From JAJPHW01 sp963799065 (GTDB lineage Bacteria; Acidobacteriota; Terriglobia; Terriglobales; Acidobacteriaceae), in NCBI GenBank assembly GCA_963799065.1, contig CAWCVJ010000001.1, positions 1,488,001 through 1,552,000 on the forward strand: 64,000 nucleotides of DNA. The letters are read 5' to 3'. Both the position numbers and the translations under genes were made by a program. The notes below the pieces were generated by a model that ran no database searches, was not told where the DNA came from, and was given only the letters and a program-made list of their open reading frames with translations. Of this stretch, positions 42,663 to 51,217 are shown piece by piece. The first letter of the stretch is position 1; each line of letters begins with the position of its first letter.

Positions 42663-43697
42663 CTACAGCCGAGCCAGCGCGGGCTGAATGATAGCCTCCG
42701 AAAACCGCTCCATCTCTTCCATCTGCGGGCTGCACTGAATCAACACAAGATCGACACCAGCGCGTTCAAACTCCGCGATCCGCGCCCGAACCTGCTCGGG
42801 TGTTCCCACAAGGCCTGACCGCAATCCGCGATTGGAGACGGAATAGTCCTCCAGGGAAACCCTTTGTTCGAGTTGTGTTCCAGCCAGCCATTGCTGATAG
42901 TTCTGGAATCCGGCGGCGCTTTGCTTCACATCCGTAATGCGCCGCAATTCGGTCTGCGCAGCATCGGCAGTCTCGCGCACAATCGCGTACGCGGCGACGC
43001 CAAATTTCATCCGCGATAATCCCAGCTTTTCCCGGCGCGCTGATATGTCAGCAATCTTTATCGCGACTTTCTCCGGCGCATCGCCGTGCATGAGATACGC
43101 GTCACAACTTCGAGCGATGAGATCTTTCGCCGCCTCAGACTCACCGCCAGCGTAAATCGTCGGGCGCGGCTGCGACAGCGGTTTAGGCGATAGCGCCGTG
43201 TTTTGCACCCGATAGTATTTTCCCTCATACGAAGAACGATTCTGCGTCCAAGCGCCGTTGAGTACGTCCAGCCACTCCGCTGTGCGCGCATAGCGATCGT
43301 CATGCTGCTCAAAGTGGACGCCGTATTGCTTGGCCTCATCCGCCCACCAAGAGGAGACGACATTCAGCGACAACCGGCCGCCGCTGATGTGATCGATGTT
43401 TGCAGCCTGCTTCGCCAGCAGTGCGGGCAAATGAAACGTCGGCCGCACCGCGACCATCAGTTCGAGTTTTTCCGTAACCGCGGCAAGCGCGGCGGCGGTG
43501 GACCAGGCATCCAGCGACGGAGCTTCCGGGCCCTTAATGTCGTTCAGATTTAACTCGGCAATCAGAGTGAGGTCATAGCCAATCTCTTCACTACGGCGAG
43601 CCAGGCGGCTGACATAGTCCCACGTGGGTGGCATGTTCTCATGCTCAACATTGCGTAGCCATCCCCCAAAGACCGGCAGCCAATAGCCGTAGCGCAC
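42663..43697 (-). CDS. LLM-class flavin-dependent monooxygenase
   Basis: A 344-residue bacterial luciferase-like monooxygenase, close to the alkanesulfonate and dimethylsulfone monooxygenases (SsuD/SfnG). FMNH2 and oxygen are used to oxidise a small substrate. The family pattern is seen as LELMVAVRPTFHLPALLAKQ (about 75-94), ISGGRLSLNVVSSWWADEA (about 100-118), and PTIYAGGESEAAKDL (about 178-192). A C-terminal VGTPEQVRARIAEFERAGV is also diagnostic. Its ATG overlaps the stop of the ATP-grasp gene by one base, so the two are translationally coupled. No flavin reductase is adjacent. The paired ATP-grasp makes a simple sulfonate role less likely; the real substrate is unknown. Confidence 0.88.
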   Translation of the reverse strand: MRYGYWLPVFGGWLRNVEHENMPPTWDYVSRLARRSEEIGYDLTLIAELNLNDIKGPEAPSLDAWSTAAALAAVTEKLELMVAVRPTFHLPALLAKQAANIDHISGGRLSLNVVSSWWADEAKQYGVHFEQHDDRYARTAEWLDVLNGAWTQNRSSYEGKYYRVQNTALSPKPLSQPRPTIYAGGESEAAKDLIARSCDAYLMHGDAPEKVAIKIADISARREKLGLSRMKFGVAAYAIVRETADAAQTELRRITDVKQSAAGFQNYQQWLAGTQLEQRVSLEDYSVSNRGLRSGLVGTPEQVRARIAEFERAGVDLVLIQCSPQMEEMERFSEAIIQPALARL

Positions 43698-44650
43698 TAC
43701 GCGGCCTCCTGTTCGAGGTAGTCGACAAGTTTCACAAAAGGATCGAAGCCCAACAGGGTTGGCCCGTCCGCAACAAAATTTGAAAGCGCATTGATGTCGT
43801 AGTAATACATCTTGCCGTCACGCGCGTCGGTCATGTACTCGACACCACCCACTTCAATCTTCGCAGCGGCGAAGATGCGCTCCACATCCGCAACGATCTG
43901 GGGCGGAGGCTGATAAGCCTCGACGCGCAAGCCGGTCTTTGGTCCTTCAATCACGCAGGAAGTATTGAGCTCGGTGCCATCGCTCGTCTTGCAGATGTCT
44001 GCCGGACAAAGATCGAAGGTCTCACCGGCAGTAAAAACTTTTATGCCATAGAGATATTTGTAGCCGACCGTTTCCACGCGAACGATGTGGCCATCGCGTG
44101 CGGGAATGAACTCCTGCACCAGGCCGACGCCATCCAGGCCGAGATTAATCTTGTCATTCGCGACCGCGTTGCGCAGCTCCTCCATCGAATTGAAGCGAAT
44201 GATGCCGGCCCCGCTGCCACCGATGTTCGGCTTGGTCACGATGGGGAAACGGAATCCTTCCGCAGCGGTTTCCGCCTGACTGGGATGATTGATCACCCGC
44301 GAACGCGGATAGGGCAAACCCAGCGACTGCAAAAGCGAGAGCTGAAGAGCCTTCGAGGTCTCCACTCGAAAAGCATGGCTGCCGTTGACCACGCGAGTGC
44401 CAGCCTGCTCTGCGTGCGCCAGATAATTCAATGTATAGAAGATGCTGTGCGCATTGCCGCGCGTCCAAGCCGATGGGCTCATGCGGTTGAAGACCAACGA
44501 ATAATGGTGGTCGCCGTTCATCACAATGTCATAGTGATGCCGCGCCGCATCGACTTTGACGTAAGGAGTGTGACGCCGATCCATTTCTGCAAACACACGC
44601 TCAAACCAGCGCGGATGCTCGTAGTAAACGGCTATGGGACACTTCAACAT
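43697..44650 (-). CDS. RimK-like ATP-grasp ligase
   Basis: A 317-residue ATP-grasp protein. ATP contacts are Lys140 in PIVTKPNIGGSGAGII, with the glycine loop at 144-149, and QEF at about 179-181. Mg ligands are Glu271 in GGVEYMTD and Asp285/Asn287 in YYYDINALSNF. A KTSDGTELNTSCV loop (about 221-233) contains a cysteine. Family members join an amino or thiol group to a carboxylate; the acceptor here is not known. It overlaps the flavin monooxygenase gene by one base and has a TGCTATCGT element 20 bases before its ATG. The pairing suggests that a ligated product is oxidised, or the reverse. It differs from the ATP-grasp at 8869-9861. Confidence 0.85.
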   Translation of the reverse strand: MLKCPIAVYYEHPRWFERVFAEMDRRHTPYVKVDAARHHYDIVMNGDHHYSLVFNRMSPSAWTRGNAHSIFYTLNYLAHAEQAGTRVVNGSHAFRVETSKALQLSLLQSLGLPYPRSRVINHPSQAETAAEGFRFPIVTKPNIGGSGAGIIRFNSMEELRNAVANDKINLGLDGVGLVQEFIPARDGHIVRVETVGYKYLYGIKVFTAGETFDLCPADICKTSDGTELNTSCVIEGPKTGLRVEAYQPPPQIVADVERIFAAAKIEVGGVEYMTDARDGKMYYYDINALSNFVADGPTLLGFDPFVKLVDYLEQEAA

Positions 44651-44670
44651 GAAAACTCCTAGGTAGATTT

Positions 44671-44679
44671 ACGATAGCA
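44671..44679 (-). promoter_or_regulatory. Extended -10 element TGCTATCGT upstream of the ATP-grasp/monooxygenase pair
   Basis: On the minus strand TATCGT is preceded by TGC, 20 bases before the ATG at 44650. It fits the recurrent TGCTAnnnT pattern and would drive both overlapping genes. Confidence 0.45.
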
Positions 44680-44762
44680 CGGGCACTGGAATTTACTGCG
44701 GAGAACGCGGAGTGTACCGAGAAAGAACCGTTTCCCTCTTTGCGTCCCCGGCGATCCCAGCG

Positions 44763-45446
44763 CTAATTCCGAATTCTCTCCGGGAACGCTTCCCCATCCG
44801 CCCAGACCGCACCGTCTTCGAAGTGCTCTTTCTTCCAGATGGGAACGGTACGCTTGAGGGTGTCGATCAGCCAGCGCGAGGCGTCGTACGCCGGGGCTCG
44901 ATGTGCCGAGGCAACGACAATTAGCACGCTAACCTCCCCAATCGCAAGCCGCCCCAGCCGATGGACAATCGAAGCGTCCCGAATCGCGAACTGTGACCTG
45001 GCTTGCGTCACCAAATCATCCATTTGTTTCAGCGCCATTTCCTCGTAGGCTTCGTAGTCGAGGAAAAGAGTCTTACGTCCCCGCGTTTGATTGCGGACGA
45101 AGCCCTCAAATACGACGACGGCTCCGTCTTCGGGATGTTTGATGCGGGCGACGATTTCAGCCGTAATGATCGGCGCCTGTACCAATAAGGCGCCGCTCTG
45201 AGAGCCTCCGCTCACCGGGGGTAAGAGCGCGACTTCGTCACCCTCTGCAAGCTTAGTATGAGGCTTGGCATATTGCCGATTGACCGCGACCGCAATCGAA
45301 GACAAGTGTTTGGTGATGGGCGGCCAGTCCGCGGCGCATCGATCCAGGACGGCGGATACAAATGACCCGCTCGGGACGTCCACTTCGGTATGGCCCTGTC
45401 GGGCGAGATCTTTTAGAACGCCGAAGAATAAAACGCGGATGCGCAC
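44763..45446 (-). CDS. MoaD-MoaE fusion, molybdopterin synthase
   Basis: A 227-residue fusion of the two molybdopterin synthase subunits. Residues 1-81 are a ubiquitin-fold MoaD ending in SGG (Gly80-Gly81). In free MoaD this Gly-Gly is the C terminus that carries the thiocarboxylate; here the chain continues directly into MoaE (about 85-227). MoaE residues needed for catalysis are visible as HRAPAYDASRWLIDTLK and VPIWKKEHF. The enzyme turns precursor Z (cPMP) into molybdopterin. To act, the fusion must probably be cut after Gly81, as is known for the mycobacterial MoaX fusion. No other moa or moe gene is adjacent. A terminator of the upstream FecR gene lies just before its start. Confidence 0.9.
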   Translation of the reverse strand: MRIRVLFFGVLKDLARQGHTEVDVPSGSFVSAVLDRCAADWPPITKHLSSIAVAVNRQYAKPHTKLAEGDEVALLPPVSGGSQSGALLVQAPIITAEIVARIKHPEDGAVVVFEGFVRNQTRGRKTLFLDYEAYEEMALKQMDDLVTQARSQFAIRDASIVHRLGRLAIGEVSVLIVVASAHRAPAYDASRWLIDTLKRTVPIWKKEHFEDGAVWADGEAFPERIRN

Positions 45447-45462
45447 AAGAAATAGTCTAACG

Positions 45463-45494
45463 AAAAAAGCCGGCTCCCTTTACGGAAGCCGGCT
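45463..45494 (-). terminator. Rho-independent terminator of the FecR-type gene
   Basis: On the minus strand AGCCGGCTTCC pairs with GGGAGCCGGCT (one G-T) around a GTAAA loop, followed directly by six T. It is 14 bases past the stop of the FecR-type gene and ends that transcript before the moaD-moaE gene. Confidence 0.85.
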
Positions 45495-45508
45495 GGGTAA
45501 CGAAATAT

Positions 45509-47533
45509 TCATTTTTTCGAAGATGGCGGATGCGGCGCAGGCGGCCGAGGCACCGACGCATGCGGAGCCGGAGGCGCCGACTTGGGACGCTGCTGCTGCC
45601 AGTTGTTAAACTTCTGCTCCTCCTGCCGCTGCACCTCAGGCCGGTTCTGCACCGGAGGCGCTGGCCTCACCTGAGGATTCGGTTGCGGCGCTGGCTGCGA
45701 GCCACGAGTGGGCGGACGCGGCGGCGCTGGCCGCGGGGGCGCGGGTTGCGGCGCACGATTCGTTTCTGGCGCAGGCTCCGCGACACGATTCGGTTCAGGC
45801 GCACGGTTAGGTTGATTTCCCGGGGCACGGTTGGGCTGCGGTTCCGCCGGGCGATTCGGTTCCGACGCACGATTGGGTTGAGGCTCCGCCGGGCGATTTG
45901 TCTGCGGCACCGTCCGCGGCGTCTGGGACTCGGGCATCTCCACAGGGTGCGGCTTAGTCGGCGCTTCGGTGCGAACGTTCGTCACTGCGGGCCGCTCTCC
46001 GAATGCCGGACGCGGGGGGCTGGGGTTGCGTGTCGCCACTACTTGCCGACTCATAACCGCAGCAGGCGGCCTAAAGCGAGCTGGGGCGCCTGTACCCATC
46101 ACGCTGGCTCGCAACGGCTGCGCCGGAGCCGCATGCACCACGCGAGCCTCCGCCAGTCTTGCCGTGTCCACCTGCGCAATATTTCGTGACACGGGCCGGG
46201 CATTCACGAACGTCTCATGCGACACCGCCGTGATGGCCGTGGGCACATGCTGATTTGCATACGTAATGCGCGTGACGTTCGTCGTATTGTTGTTAATGAT
46301 CGTGGTGTTGTAGACGTTCGTCACCTGCGTGACATTCACTCGCGTATTGGTCACGTTGACGTTATTCACATACTCGCGGCTGCCTCGATACCAGGGCACA
46401 AAGACTTCATGGGGAGCCAGCGGAAACCAAGCCACGCCAACTCCGACACCCACCCCAATGCCTCCCCCGCCAACAAACGCCACTAGCGCAGGCGCATAAA
46501 CCGGCCGCACGACGACCGGACCCGGCACCCAGCACCATCCCGCGCCCACATAAGCCCAGCGGCCATAGTGGAAGGGAGCGAAGCCCCAGGGCTCATCTTC
46601 CACCCAAGTCCATCCCCATGGAGCGACGAACACCCAGTGGCCGAAGCGATACGGTGCCCATCCAGGAGCAACCGCCGTAGGAGTCCACACCGGGCCGTAG
46701 TCCGCCACATAGCGCCAGTGGCCATACTCATCGAGGTCTTCATAACCGGTGGTCTCCGGCGAAATATAGTTTGACGATTCTGCGCGGTCTTCGCGCTGAT
46801 CGCGATCGAATGCCCACGAGTCAAAATCGTCCTGCGGCGGAAGTTGATCGATTTCATGATCGAGCTGATCGGTTCCGCTAAATCGCGCCTGTTGACCGGC
46901 GATGACATCGTAAGAAGCCCCGCCGCCCGTAACTTCGCCGCGTCCGTGATAGACCGTCGTAATCGTCTGATCGCCCGCTGCGTTCACGTTGATGCGGTAC
47001 TCCCCGATGCGGCTGATGGTGAAGGCAAGGTTGGGTGTGTCCACTTCAAACAAATCCTCGTCGTCAAGATGGCGAACGCGCAGCAGAATCGTTCCCTGCG
47101 ACAACTTTAGCTGGGTCGTGCGGTCGTCGAGTTCAAGAAACGTGAGGCTGGTTTCGGAACCCATGCGAATCGCAGTCGAACCCACATGCAGTTCAGCCTT
47201 CGAATTCACGTCGGCCCAGAGATTGTCCCCGGTAGTCAGTGGACGATTGGGCACAGCCTGCACCCAGTCACCCTGGCCACCCGGCTGAAACGAGACTGAG
47301 CCGTCCATATAGTTCAGCCGCGCCACACGCGTCGGCGGATCTTGCTGCTGTCCGTCCGGCGGAGGCCCTTGATCGTTCGGTCCCGGCGCATTCTGCACCT
47401 GATTTTGATCCGGTGGAGGCCCTTGATTGTCGTCCTGCGCCTGCAACGGCGAAGTTTGCAGCAGGAAAAGAATTCCGGCAAAAAGCATGCCGGTAGAGAA
47501 AAGCTTGCCAGCGCGATGCTTGAATGTTTTCAT
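45509..47533 (-). CDS. Secreted FecR/DUF6600-type protein with Pro-rich repeat tail
   Basis: A 674-residue exported protein. I chose the ATG at 47533, giving a signal peptide (hydrophobic MLFAGILFLLQTSPLQAQ); an ATG at 47554 adds seven residues. A FecR-like beta domain follows (VARLNYMDGSVSFQPGGQGD; GDNLWADVNSKAELHVGS). The central region has repeated Trp-rich motifs (YGHWRYVADYGPVWTPTAV, FGHWVFVAPWGWTWV, YGRWAYVGAGWCWVPGP), typical of DUF6600. The last 150 residues are a low-complexity Pro/Asn/Arg/Glu tail built of units such as EPNRPAEPQPNRA. It is probably cell-envelope associated; no function is known. A Rho-independent terminator follows. Confidence 0.82.
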   Translation of the reverse strand: MKTFKHRAGKLFSTGMLFAGILFLLQTSPLQAQDDNQGPPPDQNQVQNAPGPNDQGPPPDGQQQDPPTRVARLNYMDGSVSFQPGGQGDWVQAVPNRPLTTGDNLWADVNSKAELHVGSTAIRMGSETSLTFLELDDRTTQLKLSQGTILLRVRHLDDEDLFEVDTPNLAFTISRIGEYRINVNAAGDQTITTVYHGRGEVTGGGASYDVIAGQQARFSGTDQLDHEIDQLPPQDDFDSWAFDRDQREDRAESSNYISPETTGYEDLDEYGHWRYVADYGPVWTPTAVAPGWAPYRFGHWVFVAPWGWTWVEDEPWGFAPFHYGRWAYVGAGWCWVPGPVVVRPVYAPALVAFVGGGGIGVGVGVGVAWFPLAPHEVFVPWYRGSREYVNNVNVTNTRVNVTQVTNVYNTTIINNNTTNVTRITYANQHVPTAITAVSHETFVNARPVSRNIAQVDTARLAEARVVHAAPAQPLRASVMGTGAPARFRPPAAVMSRQVVATRNPSPPRPAFGERPAVTNVRTEAPTKPHPVEMPESQTPRTVPQTNRPAEPQPNRASEPNRPAEPQPNRAPGNQPNRAPEPNRVAEPAPETNRAPQPAPPRPAPPRPPTRGSQPAPQPNPQVRPAPPVQNRPEVQRQEEQKFNNWQQQRPKSAPPAPHASVPRPPAPHPPSSKK

Positions 47534-47742
47534 GATTGAGGTCGTCCTCTGCATTATGGCCTAAAGTCAGCCAATGCTGAAATTAAACTCCGGCCCAACG
47601 GCGATGGGCCAAACACAGCCATGCCACAAAAAGTTAAACCCGAAACTTTACAAATAGTTCTATAAGGCAGGCGAGGGGGAGGACAAGTAGCGAAAGGAGT
47701 GCGCGCCGCTCTCAAGGTATGCTGGATCGAAGAGGCTATTTG

Positions 47743-48156
47743 ATGAAAGATCTGATGATCGCATTGGAGAATCGCCCCGGCGCTCTCGCTGAAATGGGCG
47801 AAGCGCTGGGTCGCGCTGGGGTCAGCGTCGAAGGCGGAGGCGCTTGGGTAGTCGAGGGGAGAGCAGTTGCACACTTTCTGTTCAAAGACGGCGTCGCGGC
47901 TCGCAACGCGCTCGAAGCCGCTGGCATCCCCGTCATCGCCGAGCGCGATGTGCTGATGCAAAAATTAAATCAGGACGAGCCGGGCCAATTGGGCAAGCTA
48001 TCGCGCCGCATGGCTGAAGCCGGTGTCAACATCGAAGTCATGTACAGCGACCACGAACATCAGCTGATCCTGGTGGTCGATGATGTTAAGAAGGGGCGAG
48101 CCGTCTTCGAGACTTGGGGGCGCGATCGCAAAACGGCTGAGCCGAGCAAACTATGA
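47743..48156 (+). CDS. Tandem ACT-domain protein
   Basis: A 137-residue protein built of two ACT domains, small-ligand binding modules that usually sense amino acids. The first begins with MKDLMIALENRPGALAEMGE (residues 1-20), the second with DEPGQLGKLSRRMAEAGVNI (about 84-103). No catalytic domain is attached, so it probably modulates another enzyme. The ATG at 47743 has AGAGG 8 bases upstream; an upstream ATG at 47719 adds eight residues. It overlaps the OsmC-like gene by 4 bases (ATGA), so the two are translationally coupled. Confidence 0.83.
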   Translation: MKDLMIALENRPGALAEMGEALGRAGVSVEGGGAWVVEGRAVAHFLFKDGVAARNALEAAGIPVIAERDVLMQKLNQDEPGQLGKLSRRMAEAGVNIEVMYSDHEHQLILVVDDVKKGRAVFETWGRDRKTAEPSKL

Positions 48157-48611
48157 AACAGCACACCTACCAAGTTCGCATCCATTGGACGGGCAACGAC
48201 GGCGAGGGCACCAAGACCTACAAAAGCTATCGCCGCGATCACACGATTGTGTCCACCGGTAAACCGGAGATTGCCGGGTCGAGTGATCCCAGCTTTCGCG
48301 GCGACGCCAGCCGCTACAATCCGGAAGAACTTTTAGTTGCCGCGCTCTCATCCTGCCACATGCTGTCGTACTTACATCTGTGCGCGGTGAACGGGATCAA
48401 CGTCGTCGAGTACTCCGACGCGGCCACCGGAATCATGCGCCAGAACGACGACGGATCAGGCGAGTTCGTCAGCGTCACGCTGCATCCGAAAGTGAAGATC
48501 GCCTCCGGGGATAAAGACCGAGCGTTGGCATTGCATCACAAAGCGCACGAGCTGTGTTTCATCGCCAGATCGGTAAACTTTCCGGTTGGGACTGAACCGG
48601 AGATTAGTTGA
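48153..48611 (+). CDS. OsmC-family protein
   Basis: A 152-residue OsmC/Ohr-fold protein, which reduces organic hydroperoxides with a Cys pair in the classical members. The two cysteines are visible in ALSSCHMLSYLHLC (about 65-78) and HELCFIARSVNFPV (about 131-144). It is coupled by a 4-base overlap to the ACT-domain gene. It converges with mdh (23 bases between the stops). The HELCFIARS form is closer to the OsmC/YhfA-like group than to Ohr. Confidence 0.87.
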   Translation: MKQHTYQVRIHWTGNDGEGTKTYKSYRRDHTIVSTGKPEIAGSSDPSFRGDASRYNPEELLVAALSSCHMLSYLHLCAVNGINVVEYSDAATGIMRQNDDGSGEFVSVTLHPKVKIASGDKDRALALHHKAHELCFIARSVNFPVGTEPEIS

Positions 48612-48634
48612 TTGAAAAATCTTCTGGCTCACAA

Positions 48635-49561
48635 CTACACCCCGATCACACCCACCAACTCCTTCACTGCCTCCGCGCTCTTATTCAGCGCGGACTGTTC
48701 GTCGGCGGTGAGCTTGATCTCGACGATCTGCTCGATGCCTGCCCATCCTAGCTTGACCGGCACGCCGACATACAGTCCGTGGACGCCGTATTCGCCTTCC
48801 AGATAGGCGGCGCACGGCAGAATTTTTTTCTTGTCCTTGAGAATCGCTTCGACCATCTCTGTCGCGGCGGCTGACGGCGCATAGTAGGCGCTGCCCGTCT
48901 TCAGATATTTCACGATCTCCGCGCCGCCGTCGCGCGTGCGTTGCACAAGGCGCGCGACCGTAGCTTCGTCCATCAATTCGGTGATGGGAATTCCGGCGAC
49001 CGTTGAATAGCGCGGCAGCGGAACCATGGTATCGCCGTGGCCGCCGAGCACGAACGCGGTGACGTTCTCTACGCTGACCCGCAACTCTTCGGCGATGAAG
49101 GCGCGAAAGCGTGCCGAGTCGAGCACGCCAGCCATCCCGATGACGCGCTGGCGGGAGAAGCCGCTGAGCTTGTAAGCCGCTTGCGCCATGGCATCCAGCG
49201 GATTCGATACGATAATCAGAATGCAGTTCGGCGAGTGCTGCACGACTTTGCCGACCACATCCTTCATGATGTTGTAGTTGGTGTTCAGCAAATCGTCGCG
49301 GCTCATGCCGGGCTTGCGCGGAATGCCGGCCGTGATCACCACAATGTCGGAGTTCGCCGTGTCGGCGTAGTCGTTCGTACCACGCACGTAAGAGTCGCGC
49401 TTCTCGATCGGCATAGCTTCGAGCAGGTCGAGTCCTTTGCCCTGCGGCACGCCCTCCACGATGTCGATGAGGACAACGTCGGCCAGTTCTTTGCTGGCAA
49501 TCCAGTGAGCGGCAGTCGCACCTACGTTTCCGGAACCTACAATGCTAACTTTCTTTCGCAT
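48635..49561 (-). CDS. mdh: Malate dehydrogenase
   Basis: A 308-residue NAD-dependent malate dehydrogenase of the LDH-like type, converting malate and oxaloacetate in the TCA cycle. The dinucleotide motif is VGSGNVGATAAHW (about 8-20), the NAD discriminating Asp is in VLIDIVEGV (about 31-39), and the active-site His lies in LGGHGDTMVPL (about 173-183). Arg residues of the substrate loop (PRKPGMSRDDLL) are present and agree with malate rather than lactate. The ATG at 49561 has AAAGG 6 bases upstream; an upstream start would add a non-conserved 15-residue extension. It follows icd in reading order after a 121-base repeat-bearing gap. Confidence 0.95.
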   Translation of the reverse strand: MRKKVSIVGSGNVGATAAHWIASKELADVVLIDIVEGVPQGKGLDLLEAMPIEKRDSYVRGTNDYADTANSDIVVITAGIPRKPGMSRDDLLNTNYNIMKDVVGKVVQHSPNCILIIVSNPLDAMAQAAYKLSGFSRQRVIGMAGVLDSARFRAFIAEELRVSVENVTAFVLGGHGDTMVPLPRYSTVAGIPITELMDEATVARLVQRTRDGGAEIVKYLKTGSAYYAPSAAATEMVEAILKDKKKILPCAAYLEGEYGVHGLYVGVPVKLGWAGIEQIVEIKLTADEQSALNKSAEAVKELVGVIGV

Positions 49562-49590
49562 GATGACCTTTCGTATGAAAATCAAAATCG

Positions 49591-49677
49591 TTAACACAGA
49601 GGACACTGAGGTTTCACAGAGAAGAGGTCAAAATCCTCTGTGACCTTCAGTGTGATCCTCCGTGTTCTCTGTGTTAA
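49591..49677. repeat. Large imperfect inverted repeat between icd and mdh
   Basis: TTAACACAGAGGACACTGAG at one end is largely complementary to CGTGTTCTCTGTGTTAA at the other, and inner segments (TTTCACAGAG, CTCTGTGA) also pair. The element fills most of the gap between the two TCA-cycle genes. It is of the CACAGAG-type dispersed repeat seen in many environmental genomes and may attenuate or process the transcript. Confidence 0.65.
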
Positions 49678-49682
49678 AGGTT

Positions 49683-51104
49683 TTACTTCGCTCCAACTAA
49701 TGCGTTCATGTTCTCAATAATGTGTGACGCGAATTCGCTGGTCTTTACCTTCGTCGCGCCATCCATAAGGCGCTCAAAGTCATACGTCACAGTCTTGGCT
49801 TCGATGGCGCGTTCCAAGCCCTGCTCGATTAGGTCGGCGGCTTCGTTCCATCCCAGGAAGCGGAACATCATTACGCCGGATAAAATCACCGATCCGGGAT
49901 TGATCACATCCTGATCGGCATACTTTGGCGCGGTTCCGTGGGTCGCCTCGAAGATCGCATAACCATCGCCAACATTCGCGCCGGGCGCGATGCCTAAGCC
50001 GCCGACCTGCGCCGCACAGGCGTCGGAAATGTAATCGCCGTTCAGATTGGGACAAGCCAGCACGGAGTATTCGTCCGCACGCGTGACGATCTGCTGGAAG
50101 ATCGAATCCGCGATGCGGTCGTTGATCATCAACTTCTTCTTCCACGCACCGTTGCCGTGTGTCGCATAAATCTTGTCCAGCACCGATTTCACTTCACCGT
50201 AAACGCCCTTTCGGAATTCCTCCGCGGCAAATTCGAGTCCGGGTTCGATAGCTTGAGCATTTTCTTCGACCGTCATATTGGGATTCTTATCTTTATTCCC
50301 CAGAATCCAACTCTCGCGCTCGGTCACCACATGCGGACGAAATTCTTCCGTCGCCAGTTCATATCCCCACTTGCGGAACGCGCCTTCAGTAAATTTCTGA
50401 ATGTTGCCTTTGTGAACCAACGTCACGCTCTTGCGTTTGTCGTCAAGCGCAAACTGAATCGCCATGCGCACCAGGCGCTTGGTTCCGGTAATAGAAATCG
50501 GCTTGATGCCCACGCCGGAGTCGAGTCGGATCTGCTTCTTGCCGCTCTTGAGCATGTCTTCATTGATAAACTTAATCAGCTTCGCGGCGTCGGCAGTTCC
50601 CTCTTCCCACTCGATGCCTGCGTACACATCCTCCGTGTTTTCGCGATAGATAACCACATCCATGCGCTCGGGATGCTTCACCGGCGACGGCGTGCCGCGG
50701 TAATACTTCACCGGACGAATACACGAATAAAGATCGAGAATCTGCCGCAGCGCCACGTTCAGCGAGCGAATGCCGCCACCGACGGGCGTAGTGAGCGGAC
50801 CCTTAATCGCGACGCGAAATTCGCGGACCGCCGCAATCGTGTCATCGGGCAGCCAGTTGTCGAACTTGGCCTTGGCTTTCTCTCCGGCGAAGACTTCGAA
50901 CCAGGCCACGCGCCGCTTGCCCGCATAAGCCTTCTCGACGGCCGCGTCGAACACGCGCACCGACGCCTTCCAGATGTCGCGCCCCGTGCCGTCGCCCTCA
51001 ATGAAAGGAACAATCGGGTTCGCGGGAACGTCGTACTTCCCGCCGGCATAGCCGATCGCCTTGCCATGCGCAGGAACTGTAATGCCGTTATAAGAAGCCG
51101 CCAT
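49683..51104 (-). CDS. icd: Isocitrate dehydrogenase (NADP)
   Basis: A 473-residue isocitrate dehydrogenase. The substrate motif is seen in the N-terminal half (LNVALRQILDLYSCIRPVKY, near 110-129, the first residues binding isocitrate). YRENTEDVYAGIEW (near 153-166) and the C-terminal GTAPKYADQDVINPG (near 391-405) are also typical. Cofactor motif residues cannot be judged finely; NADP use is presumed from the bacterial type. The ATG at 51104 has GGAG upstream; an earlier ATG at 51140 adds 12 unlikely residues. It probably heads the icd-mdh unit. Confidence 0.94.
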   Translation of the reverse strand: MAASYNGITVPAHGKAIGYAGGKYDVPANPIVPFIEGDGTGRDIWKASVRVFDAAVEKAYAGKRRVAWFEVFAGEKAKAKFDNWLPDDTIAAVREFRVAIKGPLTTPVGGGIRSLNVALRQILDLYSCIRPVKYYRGTPSPVKHPERMDVVIYRENTEDVYAGIEWEEGTADAAKLIKFINEDMLKSGKKQIRLDSGVGIKPISITGTKRLVRMAIQFALDDKRKSVTLVHKGNIQKFTEGAFRKWGYELATEEFRPHVVTERESWILGNKDKNPNMTVEENAQAIEPGLEFAAEEFRKGVYGEVKSVLDKIYATHGNGAWKKKLMINDRIADSIFQQIVTRADEYSVLACPNLNGDYISDACAAQVGGLGIAPGANVGDGYAIFEATHGTAPKYADQDVINPGSVILSGVMMFRFLGWNEAADLIEQGLERAIEAKTVTYDFERLMDGATKVKTSEFASHIIENMNALVGAK

Positions 51105-51155
51105 GTAGGAATTCTCCGGTGTGCAGTAGCAAACTTTCAATTATAAAGCGGGATC

Positions 51156-51217
51156 GTCATTCTGAGCGAAACGAACCCCCGCGATGTTTGTCATTCCGAG
51201 CGAAGCGAGGAATCTGC
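51156..51217. repeat. Two copies of a GTCATTCYGAGCGAARCGA repeat
   Basis: The first copy GTCATTCTGAGCGAAACGAA starts at 51156 and the second GTCATTCCGAGCGAAGCGAG at 51190, followed by GAATCTGC. They lie in the space between icd and a secreted protein gene. This unit is a well-known dispersed intergenic repeat in acidobacterial and other environmental genomes. Confidence 0.75.

Noticed and set aside
50157..51146. A 329-codon plus-strand open frame opposite icd
   Set aside because: icd is certain on the minus strand; the opposite frame is a compositional shadow.
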